A stretch of 64,000 nucleotides of DNA. It comes from Kaistella sp. 97-N-M2. Its GTDB lineage: Bacteria; Bacteroidota; Bacteroidia; Flavobacteriales; Weeksellaceae. A program made the translations under genes and the position numbers. The stretch covers positions 1,798,001 to 1,862,000 of the forward strand of contig NZ_CP090976.1 in NCBI RefSeq assembly GCF_021513235.1, given 5' to 3'. Positions 1 to 7,455 of the stretch are shown here, piece after piece (the first letter of the stretch is position 1; each line of letters begins with the position of its first letter). The notes below the pieces were generated by a model. The model saw nothing but the letters and a program-made list of their open reading frames with translations. It was not told where the DNA came from and did no database searches.

Positions 1-360
1 GAACGATTCGCCCGGCGACCCAAATTTGCCGCGCGAACTCTGGGGCGAAATATAATCGATTTCCTGTATTTTTTTTGGAAGCAGATCGATATCAGACAAA
101 TGGAGATCCATTTTTCGACCTTTTGGAAAACCGTTATAGGGAATGGTGGTGTTTTGGGCCCAAAGGAAAATGGAATTGGTGGCAAAGCCGGAGAAAATTT
201 TATCGAAACCATTTTCCATGCCTTTTGCTGCACCCAAAAGTGAAACAAACAGAAACATCCCCCAACCCACACCGATCATGGTGAGGAAGGTACGCAACTT
301 ATTATTCCGAAGGGAATGATAAATTTCTTGCCACGTATCTATTTTGAAAATAATGTTCAT
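1..360 (-). CDS. ABC transporter permease, MacB/FtsX type (3' part cut by window edge)
   Basis: The minus strand is open from an ATG at 360 to the window edge and reads MNIIFKIDTWQEIYHSL, then a hydrophobic segment (FLTMIGVGWGMFLFVSLLGA). This is the normal start of a MacB-type permease: a cytoplasmic amphipathic stretch, then TM1, then the periplasmic MacB_PCD domain, of which only the first residues are visible (GFATNSIFLWAQNTT). It lies 34 bp downstream of a second, complete permease and after an ATPase gene on the same strand. The set therefore looks like an exporter or lipoprotein-handling ABC system with two permease polypeptides. The substrate cannot be told from the sequence. Seen: start, TM1 and domain onset. 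Inferred: partnership with the next two genes. Confidence 0.85.
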   Translation of the reverse strand, partial: MNIIFKIDTWQEIYHSLRNNKLRTFLTMIGVGWGMFLFVSLLGAAKGMENGFDKIFSGFATNSIFLWAQNTTIPYNGFPKGRKMDLHLSDIDLLPKKIQEIDYISPQSSRGKFGSPGESF

Positions 361-394
361 ATAAAAACTTTGTTTTTTTGGAATTCCTTATTCG

Positions 395-1624
395 TTATTC
401 AGCTCTTAAGGCTTCAATCGGTTTAATTCGGCTGGCGCGGTAGGCGGGAACAAATCCTGCAATCAGGCCGGAAATGATCAAACTGATGAATGCCGCGAAA
501 ATAAGTCCCCAACCGACGGACGGATCTTTAATAAAATATTTTTCTAAACTGTCGCCAATCAAACTCAAAGATAAAACCCCCAAACCCACACCAATAAATC
601 CGGAAACCACAGTAATAACAACACTTTCCTGCATAATTAGGCCAACAATAGTGCTCGGCTTTGCTCCGATGGCTTTTCGCACGCCAATTTCCTGCGTTCT
701 TTCCTTTACGATATACACCATGATGTTGCTGATGCCGATAATGCCGGCGAGCAACGTTCCCATGCCAATGAAACTTACGATAAGGGTGATAATGAATAAA
801 AACTGAAAGGTTTCGCCCATGTTTTTCGCGTTGTTGCGGACTACGATAGCATTCTCGTCGTCGGGAGATACTTTATTTTTTATTTTTAGTTCCTTTTGCA
901 GCTGATCGCCGTATTTGATAGCCTGATCCGGAGAAAGCGCCGTATTGTACGTTATAAAAATGGTGCTTACGGTATCAGAGCCTTTCTTCATTTGCTGCAG
1001 CGTCGTGATGGGAACGGTGATCATGCGTTCGTCGAAATCGCCGCCGTCATCTGAAAAGACGCCGACCACTTTAAAAAATGTGCCGTTAATATCCAGATCT
1101 TTCCCGATGGGACTGCCATTTTTTAGGAGATCGCGCTGCACCATTCGTCCGATTACTGCTACATTTTGCTTGCGGTTCATGTCGAGTGCATTAATGTAAC
1201 GCCCTTCGGTAAGTTTTCGGTTTTCAATAATCTTCTCGTCCGGATTTGCGCCGCTAATCTGGTAACTGCCGCTTTCTTTGCCATATTTCACGGTAAGGTT
1301 CGTCGAATATCGCGGCGTAGAACTTTCAACTTTTTCAGGATCGCTTTTAATTACCTGTTCGTAATCGTTGTTTTTAAGGATCACTTTACGGTCAGCCTGC
1401 AAACCACCATAGCCAATGGTTGTTTTACCCGTAAAAATGGTAATTAAGTTGGTGGCGTCGCGCGCAAAACCTTCTGTAAAAGCGTTTTTCAATCCCGTAC
1501 CAATCCCAAAAAGGACGATGAATATATAGAGGCCCAACGCCACGGTAAAACCCGAAAGGACCGTCCGCAATACATTACTGCGAATGGATTCAAAAATTTC
1601 TCTCCAGCGGTCGATATCAAACAT
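395..1624 (-). CDS. ABC transporter permease, MacB/FtsX type
   Basis: A complete 409-aa permease. TM1 (about residues 18-40) is followed by a periplasmic MacB_PCD domain of about 220 residues, then three C-terminal TM segments of the FtsX fold. The EIGVRKAIGAKPSTIVGLIM stretch between TM2 and TM3 is the characteristic coupling loop of this family. The protein ends PAYRASRIKPIEALRAE, the usual C-terminus of MacB permeases. It sits 42 bp after the ATPase gene and before the second permease, so the three are very likely co-transcribed. MacB-type systems move substrates from the periplasm or inner-membrane outer face by mechanotransmission rather than classical transport. Which substrate is moved here is unknown. 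Confidence 0.93.
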   Translation of the reverse strand: MFDIDRWREIFESIRSNVLRTVLSGFTVALGLYIFIVLFGIGTGLKNAFTEGFARDATNLITIFTGKTTIGYGGLQADRKVILKNNDYEQVIKSDPEKVESSTPRYSTNLTVKYGKESGSYQISGANPDEKIIENRKLTEGRYINALDMNRKQNVAVIGRMVQRDLLKNGSPIGKDLDINGTFFKVVGVFSDDGGDFDERMITVPITTLQQMKKGSDTVSTIFITYNTALSPDQAIKYGDQLQKELKIKNKVSPDDENAIVVRNNAKNMGETFQFLFIITLIVSFIGMGTLLAGIIGISNIMVYIVKERTQEIGVRKAIGAKPSTIVGLIMQESVVITVVSGFIGVGLGVLSLSLIGDSLEKYFIKDPSVGWGLIFAAFISLIISGLIAGFVPAYRASRIKPIEALRAE

Positions 1625-1666
1625 AATCTTCAGGTTTGCTTTTGTAGCTGTTTTTTAACTTGCGTT

Positions 1667-2359
1667 TTAGGCTAAAACTCTTTGAATAATAAATTCATCA
1701 CTCTCGATAATGCCATCTTTTAGGATAACATTTCTTTTGGTTTCCGCAGCCACGTCGGGTTCATGGGTCACAACGATAATTGTTTTTCCTGTGCTGTTAA
1801 TTTCCTGCAGCAGTTTCATAATGTCGTACGTTGTTTTCGAATCTAAGGCGCCGGTTGGCTCATCTGCTAGGATGACTTTCGGGTCCGTGATTAAAGCTCG
1901 CGCGATGGCGACTCTTTGCTTTTGCCCGCCAGAAAGTTCATTCGGCATATGCGTTGCCCAATCTGCCAACCCAACTTTATCCAGATATTCCAAAGCTCTC
2001 TGATTTCTTTGTTTACGCGGAACATCCTGATAATAAAGCGGAAGTGCTACGTTTTCCAAAGCATTCTTGTAGCCGATCAAATTAAAAGACTGGAAAATAA
2101 ATCCGAGAAATTTACTGCGGTATTCGGCGGCTTTAATTTCCGTAAGATCTTCAATAGGAATGCTGTCGAGGTTATAAATTCCCTCGTCTTTTTCATCTAA
2201 GATCCCAATAATATTGAGGAGCGTCGATTTGCCGGAACCCGAACTTCCCATGATGGAGACAAACTCGCCTTCGTCGATATTCAGGTTTATACCCTTCAAA
2301 ACGTGGAGTTTACTTTTTCCGGTGTCGTATGATTTATGTAAGTCCTTAATTACTAACAT
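1667..2359 (-). CDS. ABC transporter ATP-binding protein, MacB/LolD type
   Basis: A 230-aa nucleotide-binding subunit. Walker A is GSSGSGKST (about residues 38-46), the Q-loop lies in FIFQSFNLI, the signature is LSGGQKQRVAIARAL, Walker B is VILADEP, and the switch histidine is in VVTHEP. The length and the ENVALPL segment after the Q-loop match the LolD/MacB/FtsE-like group that pairs with FtsX-fold permeases. It is the first gene of a three-gene minus-strand unit with the two permeases downstream. Lipoprotein sorting, peptide export or drug efflux are all possible, and the sequence does not decide between them. Confidence 0.93.
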   Translation of the reverse strand: MLVIKDLHKSYDTGKSKLHVLKGINLNIDEGEFVSIMGSSGSGKSTLLNIIGILDEKDEGIYNLDSIPIEDLTEIKAAEYRSKFLGFIFQSFNLIGYKNALENVALPLYYQDVPRKQRNQRALEYLDKVGLADWATHMPNELSGGQKQRVAIARALITDPKVILADEPTGALDSKTTYDIMKLLQEINSTGKTIIVVTHEPDVAAETKRNVILKDGIIESDEFIIQRVLA

Positions 2360-2781
2360 TCAGCGGTAGAATTGATTTAAAATATAAGTATGAAAATTAA
2401 GGGCTTTGTTACAAAGAAGTTTTTCCTTTTTCAAAAAAGTTTTGTTTAACCGCTACGGCCTGTATTAAAAAGGAAACTGCAGGTTTGTTTAAGACTAAAC
2501 TGCCTTCCGCTGCTCAATCGCCCCTTTATTGGTCGTAAAGCCACTCGCAGTGCATCGTCTGTGTCTTTGTGGAAAACTTTTAGGCTTCAAAGTCAGCCTT
2601 TTAGTATTTAGACCTTTTTAAATCAGCTTCAATTTTCTATTTTTGTGATTCACACTTCCGAAAAAATATTCGGTGAATTGCGGATAAATTTAATATTTAA
2701 AATTCAGGAAATCAGCGTTTTAAATAAAACGTTGGTTTTATCCACAAAGATCACTACATTATAAATTATAAACACTTGAGC
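2360..2781. other. Divergent intergenic region between the ABC ATPase and nrdB
   Basis: A 422-bp non-coding stretch carrying the promoters of two divergent units. A TATTTTTG element (2638-2645, plus) matches the Bacteroidetes -7 consensus TAnnTTTG, but no clear TTG lies 19-20 bp upstream of it. The first half (about 2440-2560) has no open frame of note. No RNA gene was recognised. Confidence 0.5.
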
Positions 2782-3756
2782 ATGGGAATTTTTGACAAAA
2801 GAGTAAGCTACAAACCTTTCGAATATCCGGAAATTCTGCAGTTCGTAGAAGCCATCAACAAATCGTTTTGGGTGCATTCCGAAGTAGATTTCACGGCCGA
2901 CGTTCAGGATTTTCAGTCGCAGCTGGAGCCGCACGAAAAAAATGCCATCAAAAATGCTCTTTTAGCCATTGCTCAAATCGAAGTTTCCGTAAAAACTTTT
3001 TGGGGAAACCTGTATAACCACATGCCGAAGCCGGAACTTAACGGTTTGGGTGCAACTTTTGCGGAGTGCGAATTCCGCCATTCCGAAGCCTATTCCAGAT
3101 TGCTGGAAGTTTTGGGATATAACGATTCCTTTAATCAGGTGGTGGAAATTCCGGCGATCAAAAAGAGGATCGATTTTCTGTCCAATGTTTTAAAACACGC
3201 GAATTCAACCACACCGAAAGAATATGTTTCTTCCCTGTTGCTGTTCAGTATTTTAATTGAAAACGTGTCTTTGTTTTCGCAGTTTGCGATCATTTTATCC
3301 TTCACGAGGTTCAAAGGCTATATGAAAAACGTCTCCAACATCATCGCCTGGACGTCCGTTGATGAACAGATTCACGCGAATGCCGGCATGTACCTCATCA
3401 ACAAAATCCGCGAGGAGCAGCCGGATCTTTTAACGGATTCCGACATCGAAGATATTTACACGTTGGTGGATCATTCCATCGAGCTCGAAAAAGAAATCCT
3501 GGACTGGATCTTCGAGCTTGGCGAAATCGACAATATCGGCAAGGATGATTTGCTGAACTTTATGAAATACCGCGTAGACGACAGTTTGAAAAAGATCGGT
3601 ATGAAACCGCGCTACAACATTACGCCGGAGCAATACCGCCCAATGGTTTGGTTTGAGGAAGAGGTTTTCGCCAATTCCATGGATGATTTCTTCGCGAAAA
3701 GACCGGTGGATTACACGAAACACGACAAGAGCATTACGGAGAACGATTTGTTTTAG
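2782..3756 (+). CDS. nrdB: Ribonucleoside-diphosphate reductase, beta subunit (class I)
   Basis: A 324-aa R2 subunit that holds the dimetal/tyrosyl-radical cofactor for dNTP synthesis. I start it at the ATG at 2782 (MGIFDKRVSY), not at the TTG two codons earlier, because MGIFDKR is the N-terminus I know from flavobacterial homologues. Candidate ligands are E67 (AQIEVSV), E97 and H100 with radical tyrosine Y104 (ECEFRHSEAY), E160 (LIENVS), and E195/H198 (DEQIH). All six ligands and the tyrosine are present, so this is a normal radical-forming subunit. No N-terminal ATP-cone is attached, unlike some Bacteroidetes NrdB proteins. The partner nrdA lies downstream on the same strand but 1.2 kb away, behind a repeat island. 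Confidence 0.96.
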   Translation: MGIFDKRVSYKPFEYPEILQFVEAINKSFWVHSEVDFTADVQDFQSQLEPHEKNAIKNALLAIAQIEVSVKTFWGNLYNHMPKPELNGLGATFAECEFRHSEAYSRLLEVLGYNDSFNQVVEIPAIKKRIDFLSNVLKHANSTTPKEYVSSLLLFSILIENVSLFSQFAIILSFTRFKGYMKNVSNIIAWTSVDEQIHANAGMYLINKIREEQPDLLTDSDIEDIYTLVDHSIELEKEILDWIFELGEIDNIGKDDLLNFMKYRVDDSLKKIGMKPRYNITPEQYRPMVWFEEEVFANSMDDFFAKRPVDYTKHDKSITENDLF

Positions 3757-3786
3757 GAGTTTTGGGCGCCTTTTTCCGCCTTCCAC

Positions 3787-3852
3787 TCCCGCTTTTTTTG
3801 CGCCACTTCGTTTTGCAAAAAAGAGCTCCGTTCAAGTCGGAGCGCGGTTGGG
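3787..3852 (-). repeat. Degenerate copy of the conserved-end, variable-centre intergenic element
   Basis: Just downstream of nrdB. The plus strand reads CCCGCTTTTTTTGC, then a short loop, then GCAAAAAAGAGCTCCGTTCAAGTCGG. On the minus strand it resembles the copies at 4675-4758, 18166-18255, 22709-22780 and 47429-47500 (GCCCCGATTG...AAAGCGGG ends around an A/T-rich hairpin). This copy is the most diverged, and assignment rests on order and spacing of short blocks. Confidence 0.5.
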
Positions 3853-3870
3853 ATTAGAAAATATTAGGGG

Positions 3871-4297
3871 GCGCGAGCGAAGCGAGCGCCAACAGGTATG
3901 AAAAGTATTCTGCAGGAAAAAAATTATACTTCTGAGTCTCTTGAAAAATATTTTTAGAAAAATAAAAATATTTCTTTGATAAAAGCTCTTTGGGGATTCC
4001 ACCTTGTCAAGGTTCGAAACCTTGACAAGGTTTTAGAAAAGCCTCGAGGTAATTGAAGTAATGGTGGCGCGAGCGAAGCGAGCGCCAATAGGTATGAAAA
4101 GTAGTCAGGAACAAAAAAATATCCTTCTGAGCCTGTAGAAAAATATTTTTAGAAGAATAAAAATATTTCGTTGATAAAAGCTCTTTCGGGATTTAACCTT
4201 GTCACGGTTCGAAACCTTGTCAAGGTTTTAGAAAAGCCTCGAGGAAATTGAAGTAATAGTGGCACGAGCGAAGCGAGCGCCAAAAGCTGCGAAAGTA
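3871..4297. repeat. About 195-bp direct tandem repeat, two full copies and a partial third
   Basis: Copies begin at 3871, 4067 and 4262 with GCGCGAGCGAAGCGAGCGCC (third copy GCACGAGCG...), spacing 196 and 195 bp. Each full copy contains the blocks GGTATGAAAAGTA, AAAAATATTTTTAGAA and AAAGCTCTTT. Each also has a near-perfect inverted repeat CCTTGTCAAGGTT-CGA-AACCTTGACAAGG; the second copy carries changes in both arms. No plausible coding frame runs across the repeats. It fills most of the nrdB-nrdA gap. The function is unknown; the palindromes would form strong stem-loops in RNA. Confidence 0.85.
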
Positions 4298-4413
4298 TTA
4301 AGCAATGGTGAACTATCCTTTTGAGCGTGACGAATAATAGGCCTTAAATAAGAACTTACAAAAAATTAAAAAGTTCTATAAGATTTAAATGAAACTGAAA
4401 TAACCTTAAACAG

Positions 4414-4640
4414 AAAATGCCGCGGAGCGGCAATACATTGGTAGTAAAACAGAGGTTAGAATAAGAAAGCCGCGGAGCGGTGACCAATTGGTAGCGAGTG
4501 ATCATTACACGAGGCATAAAGCCAGAGCGGAGACACATTGGTAAAGAAATGTTTTTGAAAAGAGAAAGCCGCGGAGCGGCGACCTGTTGGTAGACATCAG
4601 ATCTTGGAAGAGAAAGCCGCGGAGCGGCGACCTATTGGTA
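4414..4640 (+). repeat. Five regularly spaced ~28-bp repeats, core GCCGCGGAGCGG
   Basis: Five copies of AAAGCCGCGGAGCGGCGACC followed by TATTGGTA start near 4414, 4465, 4518, 4565 and 4613. They are separated by 20-24 bp of unrelated sequence, giving a period of about 47-53 bp. The core GCCGCGGAGCGGC is almost self-complementary. Copies 4 and 5 are nearly identical, 1 and 2 slightly diverged, and 3 (GCCAGAGCGGAGACACATTGGTA) degenerate. The layout looks CRISPR-like, but the spacers are too short, the repeats vary and no cas gene is near. I therefore class it as a dispersed intergenic repeat of unknown function. Confidence 0.8.
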
Positions 4641-4674
4641 AAAAAAATCTTCGAAAAACAAACGACAGAGGTAA

Positions 4675-4758
4675 TAGCCCCGATTGCAACGGCATCCTTT
4701 TTTGGTGATTGAGCGGAGCCGAAATCACCGAAAAAGATAGAGTGGAAAGCGGGGCTGA
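4675..4758 (+). repeat. Copy of the conserved-end, variable-centre intergenic element
   Basis: It begins AGCCCCGATTGCAACGGCATCC and ends GATAGAGTGGAAAGCGGGGCTG. The ends are partly complementary (GCCCC/GGGGC). The centre is a private hairpin, GGTGATT...AATCACC, flanked by A/T runs. Related copies with the same ends but different hairpins lie at 18166-18255, 22709-22780 and 47429-47500, all inverted relative to this one. Confidence 0.75.
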
Positions 4759-4819
4759 TTTATAAAAGTATCGTGGAAAAGCTTCTACGAAGATCTCGAG
4801 TTAATTTAACAAATATATT

Positions 4820-4981
4820 ATGGTTAAAATTAAAATCGAGAAATGGGGTAGTCTTAATGGCCTATCAATTTCAATTTCTAAGAAAGTAGTATTTATATTA
4901 CTTTTTTTAGTCGTTTTTTTATTAGGTTCAGATGGATTGCCATCATTCCTCACTAATTTTTTAACCCATTATTTTAAGTAA
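4820..4981 (+). CDS. Small single-pass membrane protein upstream of nrdA
   Basis: A 53-aa frame from the ATG at 4820 to the TAA at 4979-4981, one base before the nrdA ATG. It starts MVKIKIEKWG, has one strong hydrophobic segment (VVFILLFLVVFLLG, about residues 24-37) and ends in a short amphipathic tail. The spacing suggests co-transcription and translational coupling with nrdA. The upstream repeats end about 60 bp before it. I do not recognise the family. Its one-base junction with nrdA and clean membrane profile make it a plausible gene, but conservation in relatives is untested, so a chance frame cannot be excluded. Confidence 0.5.
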   Translation: MVKIKIEKWGSLNGLSISISKKVVFILLFLVVFLLGSDGLPSFLTNFLTHYFK

Positions 4982-4982
4982 A

Positions 4983-6638
4983 ATGGAAGAACAATCAAAA
5001 ATCTGGTGGCTCAATGAAGAGTCCGAGCAAATGCTTAACCGCGGATATCTCCTCAAAGGAGAAACCGTAGACGGTGCAATCCTGAGAATTACGTCCGCAG
5101 CGGCAAAAAGATTATACAAACCTGAGTTACAGCCAGCCTTTGAAGAGATGATCAGGAAAGGTTGGATCAGTTTTTCTTCGCCGGTTTGGGCCAATATGGG
5201 AACAGAACGCGGCTTGCCCATCTCCTGTTTCAACGTGCACGTTCCGGACAATATCGAAGGAATTACGCACAAATTGGGCGAGGTGATTATGCAGACGAAG
5301 ATTGGCGGGGGAACTTCGGGTTATTTTGGCGAACTTCGGAACCGAGGAACCGCCGTTACCGACAACGGTAAATCTTCGGGTGCCGTTTCGTTTATGAAAC
5401 TCTATGATACCGCTATGGATGTGGTTTCGCAGGGCGGCGTTCGCCGTGGTGCTTTTGCAGCGTATCTGGATGTCGATCACGGTGATATTGAGGAATTTTT
5501 ATCGATCAAAGATATTGGAAGTCCGATCCAAAACTTGTTTACAGGAATTTGTGTGCCGGATTACTGGATGCAGGATATGATTGATGGCGATATGGACAAG
5601 CGCAGGATCTGGGCACGCGTGCTCGAAAGCCGCCAACAGAAAGGCTTGCCATATATTTTATTTACCGATAACGTGAACAGAAACAAGCCCCAGGTCTACA
5701 AAGACCTTGGATTACCCATCAATGCAAGTAATCTCTGTTCGGAGATCATGTTGCCTTCGAATGCAGAGGAATCCTTTATCTGCTGTCTGTCTTCCATGAA
5801 TTTGGAATTATATGACGAGTGGAAAGACACCGATGCGGTGAAACTTGCCATCTATTTCCTGGATGCAGTTTTGTCGGAATTTATTGAAAAAACGGAGGGA
5901 AATTACTATTTGACCGGTGCCAGAAATTTTGCGTTGCGTCACAGAGCGCTTGGTTTGGGGGTTTTAGGATATCATTCATATTTTCAGAAAAATATGATTC
6001 CGTTTGAATCTTTTGAAGCAACACAGTTCAACGCGAAAGCCTTCCGCCAAATCAAAGAGCAATCTCACCTCGCCTCTCAGGAACTGGCCAACATTTACGG
6101 GGAACCGGAAATTCTGAAGGGTTACGGTATGAGAAATACAACGACTATGGCCATCGCGCCGACGACTTCAAGTTCTGCGATCCTGGGACAAACATCACCC
6201 GGAATAGAGCCGTTTGCGTCCAACTATTACAAAGCAGGTTTGGCGAAGGGCAACTTTATGCGCAAAAACAAATACCTCGCGAAGTTGCTTCAGGAAAAAG
6301 GTCTGGACAACGAAGATACGTGGAGAACCATCATGTTGAACCACGGCTCTGTACAGCAATTGAAAGAGTTGAGTGACGAGGAAAAAGCAGTTTTCAAAAC
6401 CTTCCGTGAGATCTCGCCGATGGAAATTATTTCGCAGGCCGCGCAAAGGCAACAGTACATCGATCAGGCGCAAAGTTTGAATTTGCAAATTCCTTCCACA
6501 ATGCCTGTGAAAGATGTAAATTATCTGTACATCGAAGCCTGGAAAAAAGGCGTAAAAACTTTGTATTACCAAAGAAGTTCGTCAGTTTCGAAAGAAATGA
6601 TGGTGAATTTTGTCAGTTGCTCGAGTTGTGAAGCGTAA
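4983..6638 (+). CDS. nrdA: Ribonucleoside-diphosphate reductase, alpha subunit (class I, short form)
   Basis: A 551-aa catalytic R1 subunit. C82 (PISCFN) and C267 (SFICCLS) form the expected redox pair. N250, C252 and E254 in SNLCSEIM are the active-site trio. YYQ (KTLYYQRSS) holds the two radical-transfer tyrosines, and the C-terminal CSSC (residues 546-549) is the thioredoxin-reduced pair. It is about 200 residues shorter than the 761-aa E. coli enzyme. The N-terminal ATP-cone is absent, so the usual dATP on/off switch is missing from this subunit and from NrdB. It follows a small membrane protein by one base, and a hairpin terminator follows at 6662-6687. Confidence 0.97.
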   Translation: MEEQSKIWWLNEESEQMLNRGYLLKGETVDGAILRITSAAAKRLYKPELQPAFEEMIRKGWISFSSPVWANMGTERGLPISCFNVHVPDNIEGITHKLGEVIMQTKIGGGTSGYFGELRNRGTAVTDNGKSSGAVSFMKLYDTAMDVVSQGGVRRGAFAAYLDVDHGDIEEFLSIKDIGSPIQNLFTGICVPDYWMQDMIDGDMDKRRIWARVLESRQQKGLPYILFTDNVNRNKPQVYKDLGLPINASNLCSEIMLPSNAEESFICCLSSMNLELYDEWKDTDAVKLAIYFLDAVLSEFIEKTEGNYYLTGARNFALRHRALGLGVLGYHSYFQKNMIPFESFEATQFNAKAFRQIKEQSHLASQELANIYGEPEILKGYGMRNTTTMAIAPTTSSSAILGQTSPGIEPFASNYYKAGLAKGNFMRKNKYLAKLLQEKGLDNEDTWRTIMLNHGSVQQLKELSDEEKAVFKTFREISPMEIISQAAQRQQYIDQAQSLNLQIPSTMPVKDVNYLYIEAWKKGVKTLYYQRSSSVSKEMMVNFVSCSSCEA

Positions 6639-6661
6639 AACTTCATAATTGATAAATAATT

Positions 6662-6687
6662 AAACCACAGAATTTTTCTGTGGTTTA
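6662..6687 (+). terminator. Rho-independent terminator after nrdA
   Basis: AAACCACAGA / TCTGTGGTTT stem with an ATTTT loop, followed by an A/T-rich tract. It lies about 24 bp after the nrdA stop. Confidence 0.7.
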
Positions 6688-6699
6688 TTATTATAAAAA

Positions 6700-6728
6700 A
6701 TCGGCTTCAAAATTATTTTGAAGCCGAT
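6700..6728 (-). terminator. Rho-independent terminator of the cbb3 oxidase cluster
   Basis: ATCGGCTTCAAAA / TTTTGAAGCCGAT stem. On the minus strand it is followed by a T-run (plus strand AAAAAA at 6694-6700). It lies 20 bp past the stop of the last cluster gene. Confidence 0.75.
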
Positions 6729-6748
6729 AACAATTATAAAATAGAAAA

Positions 6749-7162
6749 TTACTCCGGAAATCCGTTGAAGTAAGTAATGCCGTAGTAAGCGCTCCAGCCC
6801 GCGATTAAAATAATAATTACCCACATCCAGACCGGAATGGTTTGCGGCGTCTCGCTGCCCTCAATAACGAAACTCTTCTGGTTTCCTTTATCATAAGCAT
6901 TAATCATCAGCGGAAAAGAGCCATCCACAATGTCGTTTTCCTTTAAGCCTTCGATGCTGATGGAAGGGCCGTTTTTCACCGTAAATTTAATGTGCCGAAT
7001 TCCTTCCCGTCCCGTCGGCGACTGGCTCACAATCTTCAGCGCGTGTTCGCCATCCGTAAGTTTTGTCGTATCGAAATCGAAGACGATGGGCGTCTCCAGA
7101 TCGGCGATGGGTTTCGGATCGTCGTCGATGAAAAGCAGAACGTTGGTTTTATCTTTGGTCAT
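6749..7162 (-). CDS. Ig-like domain, C-terminally anchored membrane protein of the oxidase cluster
   Basis: A 137-aa protein, last gene of the minus-strand cbb3-type oxidase cluster. Residues about 1-105 form a beta-rich, Ig-like segment (VFDFDTTKLTDGEHALKIVS is typical of such domains). It has no signal peptide, so its orientation depends on the C-terminal TM segment (PVWMWVIIILIAGWSAYYGI, about residues 111-130). It begins 11 bp after the preceding small membrane protein gene. It is not a cytochrome: no CxxCH is present. Its place suggests an assembly or accessory subunit, but its biochemical role is unknown to me. Confidence 0.75.
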   Translation of the reverse strand: MTKDKTNVLLFIDDDPKPIADLETPIVFDFDTTKLTDGEHALKIVSQSPTGREGIRHIKFTVKNGPSISIEGLKENDIVDGSFPLMINAYDKGNQKSFVIEGSETPQTIPVWMWVIIILIAGWSAYYGITYFNGFPE

Positions 7163-7173
7163 CTTTTTAAATT

Positions 7174-7434
7174 TTAATCTAAAATAGAATGTTTGATGTG
7201 ATTTTTATCTTCCTCGCCGGGTTTGATGAGGTATTTCAGCGAATAGATTAAAGTGTACACCGTAATAACTGCAATCACTGCCACAATCACCCAGTCCCAT
7301 TTGCTTTCAGGCCCTGTGCCGTGTGTGAAACTCTGCGTTATTTTTGGCTGCTGAAGTTTGCAGGCGTCGCACGCAAAAGCAAAATTCGCCGAAAGTATTA
7401 ATAAAAAGGAAATGAGATTTCTATAATTTTTCAT
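7174..7434 (-). CDS. Small membrane protein with N-terminal signal, oxidase cluster
   Basis: An 86-aa protein. A signal-like N-terminus (residues 1-21, ending in FAFACDACK) is followed by a short extracytoplasmic part, one TM segment (WVIVAVIAVITVYTLIYSLKYL, about residues 48-69) and a charged cytoplasmic tail. CDAC just after the hydrophobic stretch is a CxxC pair that could bind metal or be a lipobox cysteine; CxxCH is absent. It follows the cytochrome c gene by 21 bp and precedes the Ig-like protein. It is probably an accessory or structural subunit of the oxidase, inferred only from context. Confidence 0.7.
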   Translation of the reverse strand: MKNYRNLISFLLILSANFAFACDACKLQQPKITQSFTHGTGPESKWDWVIVAVIAVITVYTLIYSLKYLIKPGEEDKNHIKHSILD

Positions 7435-7455
7435 AACGTTTTTTTAATGTTGAAC

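Noticed and set aside
4414-4640. CRISPR array
   Set aside because: Spacers are only 20-24 bp, repeats differ in each copy, one is badly degenerate and no cas gene is in the window. It is a short intergenic repeat array.
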